Shown here: positions 45,158 through 53,392 of the stretch, piece after piece
Layout: the number at the start of each line of letters is the position of its first letter
Numbering within the stretch: the stretch's first letter is position 1
Assembly: GCA_016235155.1 (NCBI GenBank)
Contig: JACRLW010000025.1
Span: 1 to 64,000, forward strand
DNA from: Planctomycetota bacterium
GTDB lineage: Bacteria > Planctomycetota > UBA1135 > UBA2386
Length of the DNA: 64,000 nt
Direction: 5' to 3'
Made by a program: the position numbers and the translations under genes
The notes under the pieces: generated by a model
Told to the model about the DNA's origin: nothing
The model's input: only the letters and a program-made list of their open reading frames with translations
The model's database searches: none

Positions 45158-46509
45158 CAGGTGTTCTCGACCGTTGCGCCCTCTCCCGCCGCCGCTTCCT
45201 TCGGGGCGCGGGAGCGTGCGTCGCGCTGCCCTGGCTCGACGCGATGCAGCCCGCTCTCACGCGGAGCGAACGCCCGTCGCCGCGCGCCCTGTTCGTGTTC
45301 GCGCCCAACGGCAAGAAGCTCGACGAGTGGCGCCCGCGTGGCGAGGGTGCGTCAGCCGAACTCCCGTACCTGCTCGAGCCGCTGCGTGACGTCTGGTCCG
45401 AGCTCAGCGTGTTCTCGGGACTCGCGATCGACGGCGGCCGCGGTCACGGCGACGGACCCGGCGACCATGCGCGCGCCGCGGCGTCGTTCCTCACCTGCGC
45501 GCATCCGAAGAAGACCGGCGGCGCGGACCTGCGCGCGGGCGTCTCGGTCGACCAGGTCCTCGCGCAGGCGATCGGCGGCGCGAGCGTCCTGCCGAGCCTC
45601 GAACTCGGCATGGAGCCCGGCGCGGCGGCAGGCGTGTGCGACTCCGGCTACTCGTGCGCGTACTCGAACAACGTGTCCTGGCGCTCGGTCGGCACACCCG
45701 CGGCGAAGGAGACCGACCCGCGCGCGATGTTCGTGCGGCTGTTCGGCGATCCCGACGAGCAACTCGACTTCGCGGCGCGGTCGCGCGCCCGCCGGCGCAC
45801 GCGCAGCATCCTCGAAGCAGCGCTGGCCGACGCGCGCGACCTCGAGCGTGAGCTCGGCCCCGGCGACCGCGGCAAGCTCGCCGAGTACCTCGACGCGGTG
45901 CGCGACGTCGAGACGCGCATCGAACGGCTCGAGAGCGAGTCCGCCGCGGCGACTGCGGACCGCGTCGATCCCGCCTTCCTCGTCGACGCGGTCGGCGACG
46001 GATTCCGCGGTCGCTTGCGGATCGTCTACGAACTCGTCGCGCTCGCGATGCAGACCGGACGCACGCGCGTGATCACCCTCATGCTCGGCAACGCCGGCAG
46101 CGACCGCAGCTACCGCTTTCTCGGCGTTCCCGACGGACACCATTCCATCTCGCACCACGGCAAGGACCCGAACAAGCTCGCCGCGATCCGGAAGATCAAC
46201 CGCTTCCACGTCGAGGAGTTCGCGCGCTTCCTGTCGCGCTTGCAGTCGACGACGGAGCAGGACGGCGACCTGCTGCGCCACGCCGCGATCGTCTACGGCT
46301 GCGGCATCGGCGACGGCGACCGTCACAACCACGACGACCTGCCGATGCTGCTCGCCGGTCGAGCCGCCGGGGCGCTGACACCGCGCGGCCACGTGCGCTT
46401 CGCGACGGAGACGCCGGCCGCGAACCTCTACCTCACGATCCTGCGGGCGCTCGGCGTCGAACACGCTGCCTTCGCGGACAGCACGGGCACGCTGGGCGAG
46501 ATCGCGTGA
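45154..46509 (+). CDS. DUF1552 family protein with Tat-type signal
   Basis: 451 residues; ATG 45154 overlaps the previous stop and has CAGGAG 6 nt upstream. CALSRRRFLRGAGACVALPWL is a twin-arginine signal followed by the usual PWLDAM. Family blocks: RALFVFAPNGKKLDEWRP, GHGDGPGDHARAAASFLT, SLELGMEPGAAAGVCDSGYSC, and RVITLMLGNAGSDRSYRFLG. DUF1552 proteins routinely follow DUF1592-type cytochromes in planctomycetes and relatives. Probably a periplasmic metal-dependent hydrolase or oxidase; activity not established. Confidence 0.92.
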   Translation: MTGVLDRCALSRRRFLRGAGACVALPWLDAMQPALTRSERPSPRALFVFAPNGKKLDEWRPRGEGASAELPYLLEPLRDVWSELSVFSGLAIDGGRGHGDGPGDHARAAASFLTCAHPKKTGGADLRAGVSVDQVLAQAIGGASVLPSLELGMEPGAAAGVCDSGYSCAYSNNVSWRSVGTPAAKETDPRAMFVRLFGDPDEQLDFAARSRARRRTRSILEAALADARDLERELGPGDRGKLAEYLDAVRDVETRIERLESESAAATADRVDPAFLVDAVGDGFRGRLRIVYELVALAMQTGRTRVITLMLGNAGSDRSYRFLGVPDGHHSISHHGKDPNKLAAIRKINRFHVEEFARFLSRLQSTTEQDGDLLRHAAIVYGCGIGDGDRHNHDDLPMLLAGRAAGALTPRGHVRFATETPAANLYLTILRALGVEHAAFADSTGTLGEIA

Positions 46510-46522
46510 CGCACCGGCGCCG

Positions 46523-47203
46523 ATGAGCACGATCGCGATCCTGGTCGGTCCCCTCGCCGGGTACTTCGGGGACGGCGTGCGCGCCGCGGCGCGCGAGAAC
46601 GGTGAGGCCCCGCCCGACGACGACGCGCTGCGCGCGAGCGTCGTCGCCTGGCGCGAGTGGATCAGCGAGGGGCTCGAACGCGAAGGACTCCTGCTGCGCC
46701 CGCTCGTCTGGGACGAGAGCACGCCGCCCGATCCCGGCCACGCGCTCCTGCTCCCTGCGCTGCAGGCGCTCAAGCTCTTCCTCTCTCACGGCGGTTCGGC
46801 GTCGTGTCCCCCCGAACTCCCTCCCGACCCCGAACTCGATCCGGCCTGGGTGGCCCTGGCGGAATCCGACTTCGCCGACACGTCCTACGACCAGCTCCTC
46901 GTTCCCGAGTTGTGGTTGCCGGCCGCGTTCGACTTCACGTTCGCGTGTCCGTTGCCCGACGGCCACGAAGTGCAAGCCGGTTCCGTCGACGCCCTGCTCG
47001 CCCAGTGCGCGGCGTTGCGCGAACGCTTGTTCGCGGCGACGCCGATCGACGCGGCGATGTGGGCGGAGGCGCCGCCGTCGGGTGCCGGGGTGCGCGCCCT
47101 TGCACGGCACGCGGCAGGTCGCATCGAGCGTGCCGCGTCGAGCGCGGCGGCGTCACGCGTGCCGATGCTCCTGTGCGCGGCGCCGATCAGCCGGCTTTCT
47201 TGA
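46523..47203 (+). CDS. Hypothetical protein, unknown function
   Basis: 226 residues, soluble, acidic, no signal peptide. It starts MSTIAILVGPLAGYFGDGV, with a following charged helical stretch (ASVVAWREWISEGLEREGLLL) and a Trp/Asp-rich middle (LDPAWVALAESDFADTSYDQLLVP). I do not recognise the family. It lies 13 nt after the DUF1552 gene and is probably in its operon. The 3' end overlaps the convergent TraB/GumN gene by 17 bp. Confidence 0.6.
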   Translation: MSTIAILVGPLAGYFGDGVRAAARENGEAPPDDDALRASVVAWREWISEGLEREGLLLRPLVWDESTPPDPGHALLLPALQALKLFLSHGGSASCPPELPPDPELDPAWVALAESDFADTSYDQLLVPELWLPAAFDFTFACPLPDGHEVQAGSVDALLAQCAALRERLFAATPIDAAMWAEAPPSGAGVRALARHAAGRIERAASSAAASRVPMLLCAAPISRLS

Positions 47204-48221
47204 AGCTCGCGCGCCGAGCGCGAAGCGCGTCGATCCGCTCCTGTAGCGACTTCACCTCGCTCTCGAGCGTCTCGATCTCCTCGTCGAGGTTGGCGGGACT
47301 CTCGGGGACGCGGGTCACCGCAAAGCCCTGCTCGCGCAGCAGCTTGACCAGGCCGGTGTTGCCGAACGCGTGCGCGGCGCCGACGGCGAAGAACCAGCAA
47401 CGTTGCGGTTGCTCGCGCAGCTTCACCGCGATGCGGTCCGCCATGCGGTGGTTGCGATCGTGGAGCAAGGCCTTCTCGATGCGCTTGCTCAGCTCGCTGT
47501 CGTCGTCGGCCTCGTTCATCAGCGCCTCGAGCTGCGCACCGGAGCCGTCTACGTACGACTTGATCAACTCCTCGTAGAGGTCGCGGCCCTTCGCCTTGAA
47601 GTCCTCCACCTGGTCGATCGCCTTGCGCAGCATCTCGCCCTGCTCGAGGTCGGTCAGGCCGTCGAAGACGCCCATCTGCTCCTCGATCGTCTCGAGTCCG
47701 CCGACCTCCTTGTCGTCGTCCTCTGCGCGCTGGTAGAGCTGCAGGTCGAGCGCCTTGCCCATGGCGATCTCCGTGAGGTGGTCGAACAACGCGACCTGCG
47801 ACGCGATGACCCACGGCTTCATCCGCTCCATCGGCGCGAGCGGCATCTCGCGCGCGGCGAAGAAGGCCTCGAGCTTCGCATGCACCTCTTCGGGAAGGAC
47901 CGTCTTCAGCGTCTTGCCGCGCGGCAGCATCATCCCCTTGGTCGCGGCACTGAGCAGTTTCATGTCCATCGCGAGCTCGGTGTAGAGCGCGTCGCAGCGC
48001 TCGATCGCGGCCTCGACCTCGGCGTGCAGCGTGGTCACCCGCTCGTCGGGCAGGTGGATCGTGCCGAACAGGAACGACGGGGTCTCGCCGTCGATCCGCC
48101 ACAGGAAGGGTCGCTCGGGGGGCTTGGGCTCGACGTCCTGTGCGCGCGGGGGAATGACGAGCAGCGCGAGCGCGGCGATCGTCGTTGCGATGAGCTGGGC
48201 GAAGCGTGAGGAGCGGTTCAT
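47187..48221 (-). CDS. TraB/GumN family protein, secreted
   Basis: 344 residues with a signal peptide (AQLIATTIAALALLVIPPRAQ). TraB/GumN motifs: FLWRIDGETPSFLFGTIHLPDERV at the start, with the GTIH metal motif, an internal EAAIERCDALYTELAM, LPRGKTLKTVLPEEV, and the closing WFFAVGAAHAFGNTGLVKLLREQGF with the second His. The family is related to Tiki-type metalloproteases, but bacterial members are mostly uncharacterised. A charged coiled-coil (EEIETLESEVKSLQERIDAL) extends the C terminus, unusual for the family. Periplasmic. Confidence 0.88.
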   Translation of the reverse strand: MNRSSRFAQLIATTIAALALLVIPPRAQDVEPKPPERPFLWRIDGETPSFLFGTIHLPDERVTTLHAEVEAAIERCDALYTELAMDMKLLSAATKGMMLPRGKTLKTVLPEEVHAKLEAFFAAREMPLAPMERMKPWVIASQVALFDHLTEIAMGKALDLQLYQRAEDDDKEVGGLETIEEQMGVFDGLTDLEQGEMLRKAIDQVEDFKAKGRDLYEELIKSYVDGSGAQLEALMNEADDDSELSKRIEKALLHDRNHRMADRIAVKLREQPQRCWFFAVGAAHAFGNTGLVKLLREQGFAVTRVPESPANLDEEIETLESEVKSLQERIDALRARRASFKKAG

Positions 48222-48238
48222 GGCGGATGTGGGCGCGG

Positions 48239-48244
48239 ACCCTA
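48239..48244 (-). promoter_or_regulatory. Possible -10 element (TAGGGT) for the TraB/GumN gene
   Basis: Minus strand GCGTAGGGTCCGCGCC ends 17 nt before ATG 48221. Fits the TANNNT pattern. Inferred. Confidence 0.3.
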
Positions 48245-48276
48245 CGCGCCTGCGAGCGTGCGCGCGAGGGCACCGC

Positions 48277-48282
48277 TATCCT
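48277..48282 (+). promoter_or_regulatory. Possible -10 element (TATCCT) for the GT4 pair
   Basis: CACCGCTATCCTCCGCCGC ends 11 nt before ATG 48294, close to the spacing seen before other apparently leaderless starts. It lies in the 72-nt gap between the divergent TraB/GumN and GT4 genes. Inferred. Confidence 0.35.
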
Positions 48283-48293
48283 CCGCCGCGCGG

Positions 48294-49940
48294 ATGACCG
48301 GCCAACCCAGCGACGACGCGACGACGCGTGGTGATCTCACGCTGGGCCCGAAGGCCGGAGAATCGTCGCGGGACGCGACGATTCGGGAGGCCGGAGGGCC
48401 CCAGCAAGAAGAGCGGGCGAGGCCGTCTTGGTCGTCGCGTCAGCGACGACGCATGCAACCCGGATGGGTTGCGGCCTCGGCCGCGATGGATTGGCAAGGA
48501 GCGCCGCACGCGTTGGCGCCCCTGTCGAAGCTGCGCCTTGGAAAGGACCTGGGCGTCCTGCGCTGGATCTTCGAGTTCGGCCGACATGCCGTCTTCCGCC
48601 TGCTGGACGGGATCGCTCGCGCGGCGCTGGCGATGCTCGGTTCGGGTGCTTCGCCGCGGCCGCCGGGCAAGGAGCCGCGTGCCGGCGGGCCGATCGCCTT
48701 CGTGCTCCCGGTGCTCCCCGATCTCTCGCACACCTTCGTCTACCGCGAAGTCGAGGCGATCCTCGCCCTCGCTCCCGACGCGCTCGTCGTCGTCCTCGAG
48801 CACGGGACGACGCGCGTCGTGCATCCCGAGGCGGCACGCCTCCTGCCGCGCGCGCGCTACGTGCCGGCGCGCGGCGTGGTCGCGCGCGCGTGCGGGTTGT
48901 TCGTCCGGTTCGCGACGTCGCCACGCCGCGTGCGCGCGCTCGCCGCGCTCTATCGCGACGGACCCGGCGGCGCCGCCGCGGCCCTGCTCGGCAAGCTGCC
49001 CCTGCGCGAGGCCCGCCATCCCGGCCGCGCCTTCGAACTCGCCGCGCTGCTCGCCCCGTTGAGGCCCGCGCAGATCCACGTCTACGGGTCCACCTGGTCC
49101 GCGAACGTCGCACTCGGCGCCGCCGTCCTGCTCGACGTGCCGCTGAGCATCTCGAGCTACGTCGACTTCGAGTTCGACTACGCGCACAAGCTGCTCGCGA
49201 CCAAGTTCGAACACGCCCGCTTCTTCCGCGTCTGCACGCGCGACTGCCGCAGGCGCCTCGCACGGATGCTCGCGCGCGAGGACCTCGCGACAAACGACAT
49301 CCGCGTGCCGATCCTGCACTGGGGCATCGACGCGGCGCGCCTGCGCGCACGATCGCCGGCGCCGCCGCCTCGTCTCGCGCGCGAGAACCTCCGCTTGATC
49401 AGTGCTTGCCGCGTCGTGCGGAAGAAGGGCCTCCACCTCGTCCCGCCGCTGCTCGCCGCGCTCGTGCGCGACGGAATCGACGCGCGCTGGACGCTCGCCG
49501 GCGACGGTCCCGAACTCGCGCGCGTGAAGTCGCTCGCCCACGAGCACGGCGTCGAAGCGCGCTGCACGTTTGCAGGCCCGTTGCCCAACGACGCGCTTCT
49601 CGCAGCCATCGAGTCGAACGACATCGCGCTGCTCCCCTGCGTCGAGACCGACGACGGCGAACGCGACGGCATCCCCGTCTTTCTGATCGAGGCGATGGCG
49701 CTCGGCCGCTGCGTCGTGAGCACCTGCGTCTCGGGCATTCCCGAGCTGATCGAGGACGGCGCGAACGGCTGGCTCGCGTCCGCCGAGCCCGGCGCTCTCG
49801 CCGCGCGCATCGGCTCGATCCTCGCCGACCCCGTCGCCGCGCGCGCGATCGCCGAACACGGACGCGATTCCGCGCTCGCGACGGAGGACAGCGCGGCGAG
49901 CGCTGCGGCCCTGCTCACGCGCCTGCGTGCCGCGCCATGA
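48294..49940 (+). CDS. Glycosyltransferase family 4
   Basis: 548 residues if started at ATG 48294, the first ATG after the likely promoter; ATG 48486 (484 residues) is the alternative because the first ~64 codons lie in a palindrome-rich segment and look non-conserved. Residues ~65-115 are hydrophobic/amphipathic (VLRWIFEFGRHAVFRLLDGIA) and may attach to the membrane. The GT-B core begins IAFVLPVLPDLSHTFVYREV, with LHWGIDAARL at the hinge, LRLISACRVVRKKGLHLV and the EX7E region DGIPVFLIEAMALGRCVVST. The stop overlaps the next ATG. Confidence 0.85.
   Translation: MTGQPSDDATTRGDLTLGPKAGESSRDATIREAGGPQQEERARPSWSSRQRRRMQPGWVAASAAMDWQGAPHALAPLSKLRLGKDLGVLRWIFEFGRHAVFRLLDGIARAALAMLGSGASPRPPGKEPRAGGPIAFVLPVLPDLSHTFVYREVEAILALAPDALVVVLEHGTTRVVHPEAARLLPRARYVPARGVVARACGLFVRFATSPRRVRALAALYRDGPGGAAAALLGKLPLREARHPGRAFELAALLAPLRPAQIHVYGSTWSANVALGAAVLLDVPLSISSYVDFEFDYAHKLLATKFEHARFFRVCTRDCRRRLARMLAREDLATNDIRVPILHWGIDAARLRARSPAPPPRLARENLRLISACRVVRKKGLHLVPPLLAALVRDGIDARWTLAGDGPELARVKSLAHEHGVEARCTFAGPLPNDALLAAIESNDIALLPCVETDDGERDGIPVFLIEAMALGRCVVSTCVSGIPELIEDGANGWLASAEPGALAARIGSILADPVAARAIAEHGRDSALATEDSAASAAALLTRLRAAP
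48306..48479 (+). other. Palindrome-rich segment, possible structured leader or inserted repeat
   Basis: Several perfect inverted repeats are packed together: CCCAGCG/CGCTGGG (48306-48312 with 48340-48346); GAATCGTCGCG/CGCGACGATTC around GGA (48360-48384); CGAGGCCG/CGGCCTCG (48418-48425 with 48472-48479) enclosing GTCGTCGC/GCGACGAC (48431-48450) and GCAACCC/GGGTTGC (48455-48472). The last three form a three-way-junction-like design, though the outer and second inner stems share one base. AGGCCGGAG is repeated directly on both sides of the 11-bp hairpin. I recognise no known riboswitch or RNA family. Confidence 0.5.
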
Positions 49941-51247
49941 AACTCGTCTTCGTCATCCACCAGTACTTCCCCCAGTGCCACTCCGGCACCGAGCAGTACT
50001 GCCGTGCGGTCGCGCGCGAGGCGACGCGGCGCGGTCACGAGGTGACCATCCTCGCGCTCGATCCGTGGGTCTGGCGCGACGACCCGCCGCTCTGGCTGCG
50101 CGACGAACCCTACGAGGGACTGAGCACTCTGCGCCTGCGGCACTGGGAGGGGCTGTCCGCGAACGACGTGCTCCTCGACGGCCACAACCCGATCGTCGCG
50201 CACAAGGTCGCGGACGTGCTCGCGGACGTGCGCCCCGACGCGGTGCACGTGTTCCACCTGCGACGGCTCGGCGCGGACCTGATCGACGCGGCGCGCGCTC
50301 ATGCGAGGCGCGTGGTGGTGAGCCTCACCGACTTCTGGTTCCTCTGCCCGCGCTTCACGCTGCAGAAGCGCGACGGTTCGCTCTGCGAGGGTCCGCCCGA
50401 CGGCGGGCTCGGTTGCCTCCGCTGCGAGTTCGAGGACCTGGCACCGATGGCCGACGACCCGGCGATCGCGGGAGCGCTGCGCGCCGTCGCTGCGGGCGTC
50501 GATCACAGCCCACATCGACGCGATCCCGCCGCGCGCGCGATCGCGGTGTTGCGTCGCAAGAACGAACTGCTCGCGCGCCTCCTGCGCGCACACGCCGTGA
50601 TCGCTCCGTCGCGCTTCCTCGCCGCGATGTTCCAGAAGAACGGCTTCCCCGCCGAGCGCCTGCAGGTCCTCCCCTACGGCCTCGAACCCGGCCGCGTGCA
50701 GCGCTTGCCCGTCACGCGCCCGCGCCGTCCCTTGTCCGTCGGCTTCGCCGGCGTGCTCTCGCCGTGGAAGGCGCCGCACGTGCTCGTGCGCGCCGCGCTG
50801 CGCGTGCGCGGTGAGTTGCGCGTCGCGATCCACGGCCGCACCGAGGAGGGCATGTTCCAGGCCTACATCGACGCGATGCGGCGCGACGCCGCCTCCGATC
50901 CGCGCATCAGCTTCCCCGGCGCCTTCGACCAGACGCGCGTGAGCGAAGTGATGGCCGGGCTCGACCTGCTGGTCGTGCCCTCGCTCTGGTACGAGAACAC
51001 GCCCTTCGTCGTGCTCGAGGCCTTCGCGGCCGGCGTGCCCGTCGCGGTCTCCGCGCTCGGCGGCCTGACCGAGGTCGTCGATCCCGGAGTCAACGGTTTC
51101 ACGTTCCCGGCCGGCGACGTCGATGCGCTCGCCGCCTTGCTGCAGCGCCTCGTCGACGACGCGTCGCCGCTCGCGGGCCTGCACCCCACGACCGTGAGTT
51201 CGATCGCGAGCAACGTCGAGGTCTTCGAGCCGCTGTGGCGGGGCTGA
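49937..51247 (+). CDS. Glycosyltransferase family 4
   Basis: 436 residues; ATG 49937 overlaps the previous stop. N-terminal MKLVFVIHQYFPQCHSGTEQYCRAVAREATRRGHEV is the classic GT4 acceptor-domain start with the G-T-E loop. The donor domain has SVGFAGVLSPWKAPHVLVRAAL, and LLVVPSLWYENTPFVVLEAFAAGVPVAVS carries the EX7E motif. A Cys pair in GGLGCLRCEFEDLAP is typical of one GT4 subgroup where the insert may bind metal. With the upstream GT4 it adds two sugars to a glycan; the acceptor is unknown. Confidence 0.92.
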   Translation: MKLVFVIHQYFPQCHSGTEQYCRAVAREATRRGHEVTILALDPWVWRDDPPLWLRDEPYEGLSTLRLRHWEGLSANDVLLDGHNPIVAHKVADVLADVRPDAVHVFHLRRLGADLIDAARAHARRVVVSLTDFWFLCPRFTLQKRDGSLCEGPPDGGLGCLRCEFEDLAPMADDPAIAGALRAVAAGVDHSPHRRDPAARAIAVLRRKNELLARLLRAHAVIAPSRFLAAMFQKNGFPAERLQVLPYGLEPGRVQRLPVTRPRRPLSVGFAGVLSPWKAPHVLVRAALRVRGELRVAIHGRTEEGMFQAYIDAMRRDAASDPRISFPGAFDQTRVSEVMAGLDLLVVPSLWYENTPFVVLEAFAAGVPVAVSALGGLTEVVDPGVNGFTFPAGDVDALAALLQRLVDDASPLAGLHPTTVSSIASNVEVFEPLWRG

Positions 51248-51252
51248 AGGCG

Positions 51253-51849
51253 TCAGCGCGACCCGACTTCGATCACAGCCCCCGCCGCGACGAACTCGCT
51301 CTCGGGTTCGCCGGCCGCGGTCGCCCGCACGACCGTGACGCCGCCGGCTCCGAGGACGCGACCGCCGATCATCACGCGGCTCTGGATCGCGGCGCCCGCC
51401 GAGGTCCCGCCGACGGCGCCGCCGCGGGCGAGCAGTGCCTTGATCTCCGTCTCGACGCGCGTGCCGGCGTAGACCTCGGCGAGGCGCTTCTGGTCGCCGC
51501 CGCCGAACCAGACCGCGGTGGCGGAACGCAGGGGCGCGACGAAGTCCGCCGCGTCGGCCTCCGCGCGATCACGCGAATGGAGAACGACGACCTCGGCGAC
51601 GCCCCGCTCGCGCCAGCGCGCGACCTGGCGCTCGAGCGCCTCGGGCTCCTCCGCCGTGCGGCTCGCGCCGGGGATCAGCACGAGTCTTGCGTCCCCGCCT
51701 CCGGCGTCCCGCACGAACTCGGCGAGCAACTCGGGCGCGAGCGTGCCTCCGCCGCAGACCCACAACACGCCGGGTCGCGGATCCGGACTGCTCGCCGGCG
51801 GCGACGCGCACCCGAAAAGAAGCAACAAGGCGACGAGGGGCCTTCGCAT
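51253..51849 (-). CDS. Cyanophycinase-like S51 lipoprotein with apparent internal deletion
   Basis: 198 residues; ATG 51849 has GGAG upstream. Lipoprotein signal VALLLLFGC. The S51/cyanophycinase fold is recognisable: GVLWVCGGGTLAPELLAEF, LVLIPGASR, AVWFGGGDQKRLAEVYAGT and the nucleophile Ser in GAVGGTSAGAAIQSRVMIGG. The family normally continues for about 70 residues with an essential His/Glu region before the closing strands; here GG is followed at once by RVLGAGGVTVVRA, which looks like the closing strands. The frame is intact, but activity is doubtful. Convergent with the GT4 gene, 5-nt gap. Confidence 0.72.
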   Translation of the reverse strand: MRRPLVALLLLFGCASPPASSPDPRPGVLWVCGGGTLAPELLAEFVRDAGGGDARLVLIPGASRTAEEPEALERQVARWRERGVAEVVVLHSRDRAEADAADFVAPLRSATAVWFGGGDQKRLAEVYAGTRVETEIKALLARGGAVGGTSAGAAIQSRVMIGGRVLGAGGVTVVRATAAGEPESEFVAAGAVIEVGSR

Positions 51850-51963
51850 GGCGATCTCCGGGATCGTGCTCACGGGGTCTCGAACCAGGCCGCGCACAGT
51901 AGCGAGCTCCAAGCGCGGGAGGCTCGCCGCCCGTTCTTCGTTTCGCGACACTCCGCTCCAGCG

Positions 51964-53379
51964 ATGACCGCCCACCGATCCGTCCCCCTCGCGATCTGCC
52001 TCGCCCTCGGCGCTCCGCTCACAGCGCAGGGCCTCAAGCCGCCGACGCTCCTCGAGAACGCACCGGCCGAGGCCGACGAGCTCGACATCCGCACGACTCC
52101 GGTCGTGCGCGCCGTGCAACGCGCCGCGGACTCCGTCGTGAGCATCTACGTGCTCGACGCCAACGCGCCGCGCGACGACCAGGCGGTCGAGGGTCAAGGT
52201 TCGGGCGTGATCGTCGACGAGTCCGGCCTCGCGATCACCAACTGGCACGTCATCGGTCCGGTCGTCCTGCAACCCGGCCGTCACCGCGTGCAGGTGAGGC
52301 TCCGCGACGAGCGCCGCTTTGCCGCGGCGGTGTTGAGCAGTTCCGCCGAGCATGACCTGGCACTGCTCCAACTCGAACTCGGCGGCCAGAAGGTGAAGCC
52401 CGTCACCGCGGGACGCTCCGAGGGCCTGATGATCGGCGAGACGGTGGTCGCGATCGGCAACCCCGAGGGTCAGGCCAACACGGTGACCACGGGCGTGCTC
52501 TCGGCGATCGACCGCTTCATCTCCGTGCGCGCACCCGACGGCCAGGTGCGCCGCTACACGGGACTGCTGCAGACCGACGCGGCGATCAACCGCGGCAACA
52601 GCGGCGGTGCCCTCCTCGACATCACCGGCAAGCTGGTCGGCATCAACAACGCGATGGCGGTCGGCGTCGAGAACATCGGCTTCGCCATCCCGGTCGACAC
52701 CGTCAAGCGCGTGTTCCAGGACGTGCTGTTGAGCGCCGACAACCTCGCGAGCGTGTGGCTCGGCGCGCGCGTCGAGGACGTGAACGGCGTCGCCGTGATC
52801 ACCGCGGTCGCGCCGGCGAGCCCCGCCGACCGCGCCGGTCTGCGGCGCGGCGATCGTCTGAGCAAGGTGCGCGGGCAGGACGTCCGCAGCGCCCTCGACT
52901 ACGCGCGCGCCCTCGCCAGCGTGCGGCCGGGGCAGGACGTGTCGTTGAGCGTGACTCGCGACGGCGAACGCGCGCTCGAACTCAGCGCCCGTGCGATGAG
53001 CAACGCCGAGCGCGAGATCCTCGCGCGCACCGGCCTCGAACTCGAGACGGTCGACGAAGCGACCGACAAGGAGATCGTCCGCAAGGCGACGCTGCTCTTC
53101 TACCAGGGTGCACGCCGCGGCCGCGTGCCGAGCCTCGGCACCGTGTTGCGCGTGCGCGAGGCGCACCAGGACAGCCCGGCGCAGGACCTCGGCTTCCAAT
53201 CCGGCGACGTGATCGTCGCGGCGCGCGTGCCCGACTACTTCGGCTCGCGCAACGTCGCGCTGCGCAGCCTCGAGGAGTTCGCCGACGCCTCGCGCCAACT
53301 CGCCGGCAGCCGCTTGTTCCTCGTCGTCATGCGCGACGGCGAAGCGCTCGAGGGCGAGCTCGACGTCAAGCGGCTCTGA
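51964..53379 (+). CDS. Periplasmic HtrA/DegP-type serine protease with two PDZ domains
   Basis: 471 residues. Signal peptide VPLAICLALGAPLTAQ. Protease domain with triad His95 (ITNWHVIG), Asp131 (EHDLALLQ) and Ser213 (NRGNSGGALLD), and oxyanion region VVAIGNPEGQANTVTTGVLSAI. PDZ1 follows (ITAVAPASPADRAGLRRGDRLSKV), PDZ2 is at the C terminus (QDLGFQSGDVIVAARV). Between them a charged linker (ATDKEIVRKATLLFYQG). All catalytic residues are present, unlike the GSSGSP variant at 16.7 kb. Role: periplasmic protein quality control. Divergent from the S51-like gene. Confidence 0.95.
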   Translation: MTAHRSVPLAICLALGAPLTAQGLKPPTLLENAPAEADELDIRTTPVVRAVQRAADSVVSIYVLDANAPRDDQAVEGQGSGVIVDESGLAITNWHVIGPVVLQPGRHRVQVRLRDERRFAAAVLSSSAEHDLALLQLELGGQKVKPVTAGRSEGLMIGETVVAIGNPEGQANTVTTGVLSAIDRFISVRAPDGQVRRYTGLLQTDAAINRGNSGGALLDITGKLVGINNAMAVGVENIGFAIPVDTVKRVFQDVLLSADNLASVWLGARVEDVNGVAVITAVAPASPADRAGLRRGDRLSKVRGQDVRSALDYARALASVRPGQDVSLSVTRDGERALELSARAMSNAEREILARTGLELETVDEATDKEIVRKATLLFYQGARRGRVPSLGTVLRVREAHQDSPAQDLGFQSGDVIVAARVPDYFGSRNVALRSLEEFADASRQLAGSRLFLVVMRDGEALEGELDVKRL

Positions 53380-53392
53380 GTCGCCGACTCGT

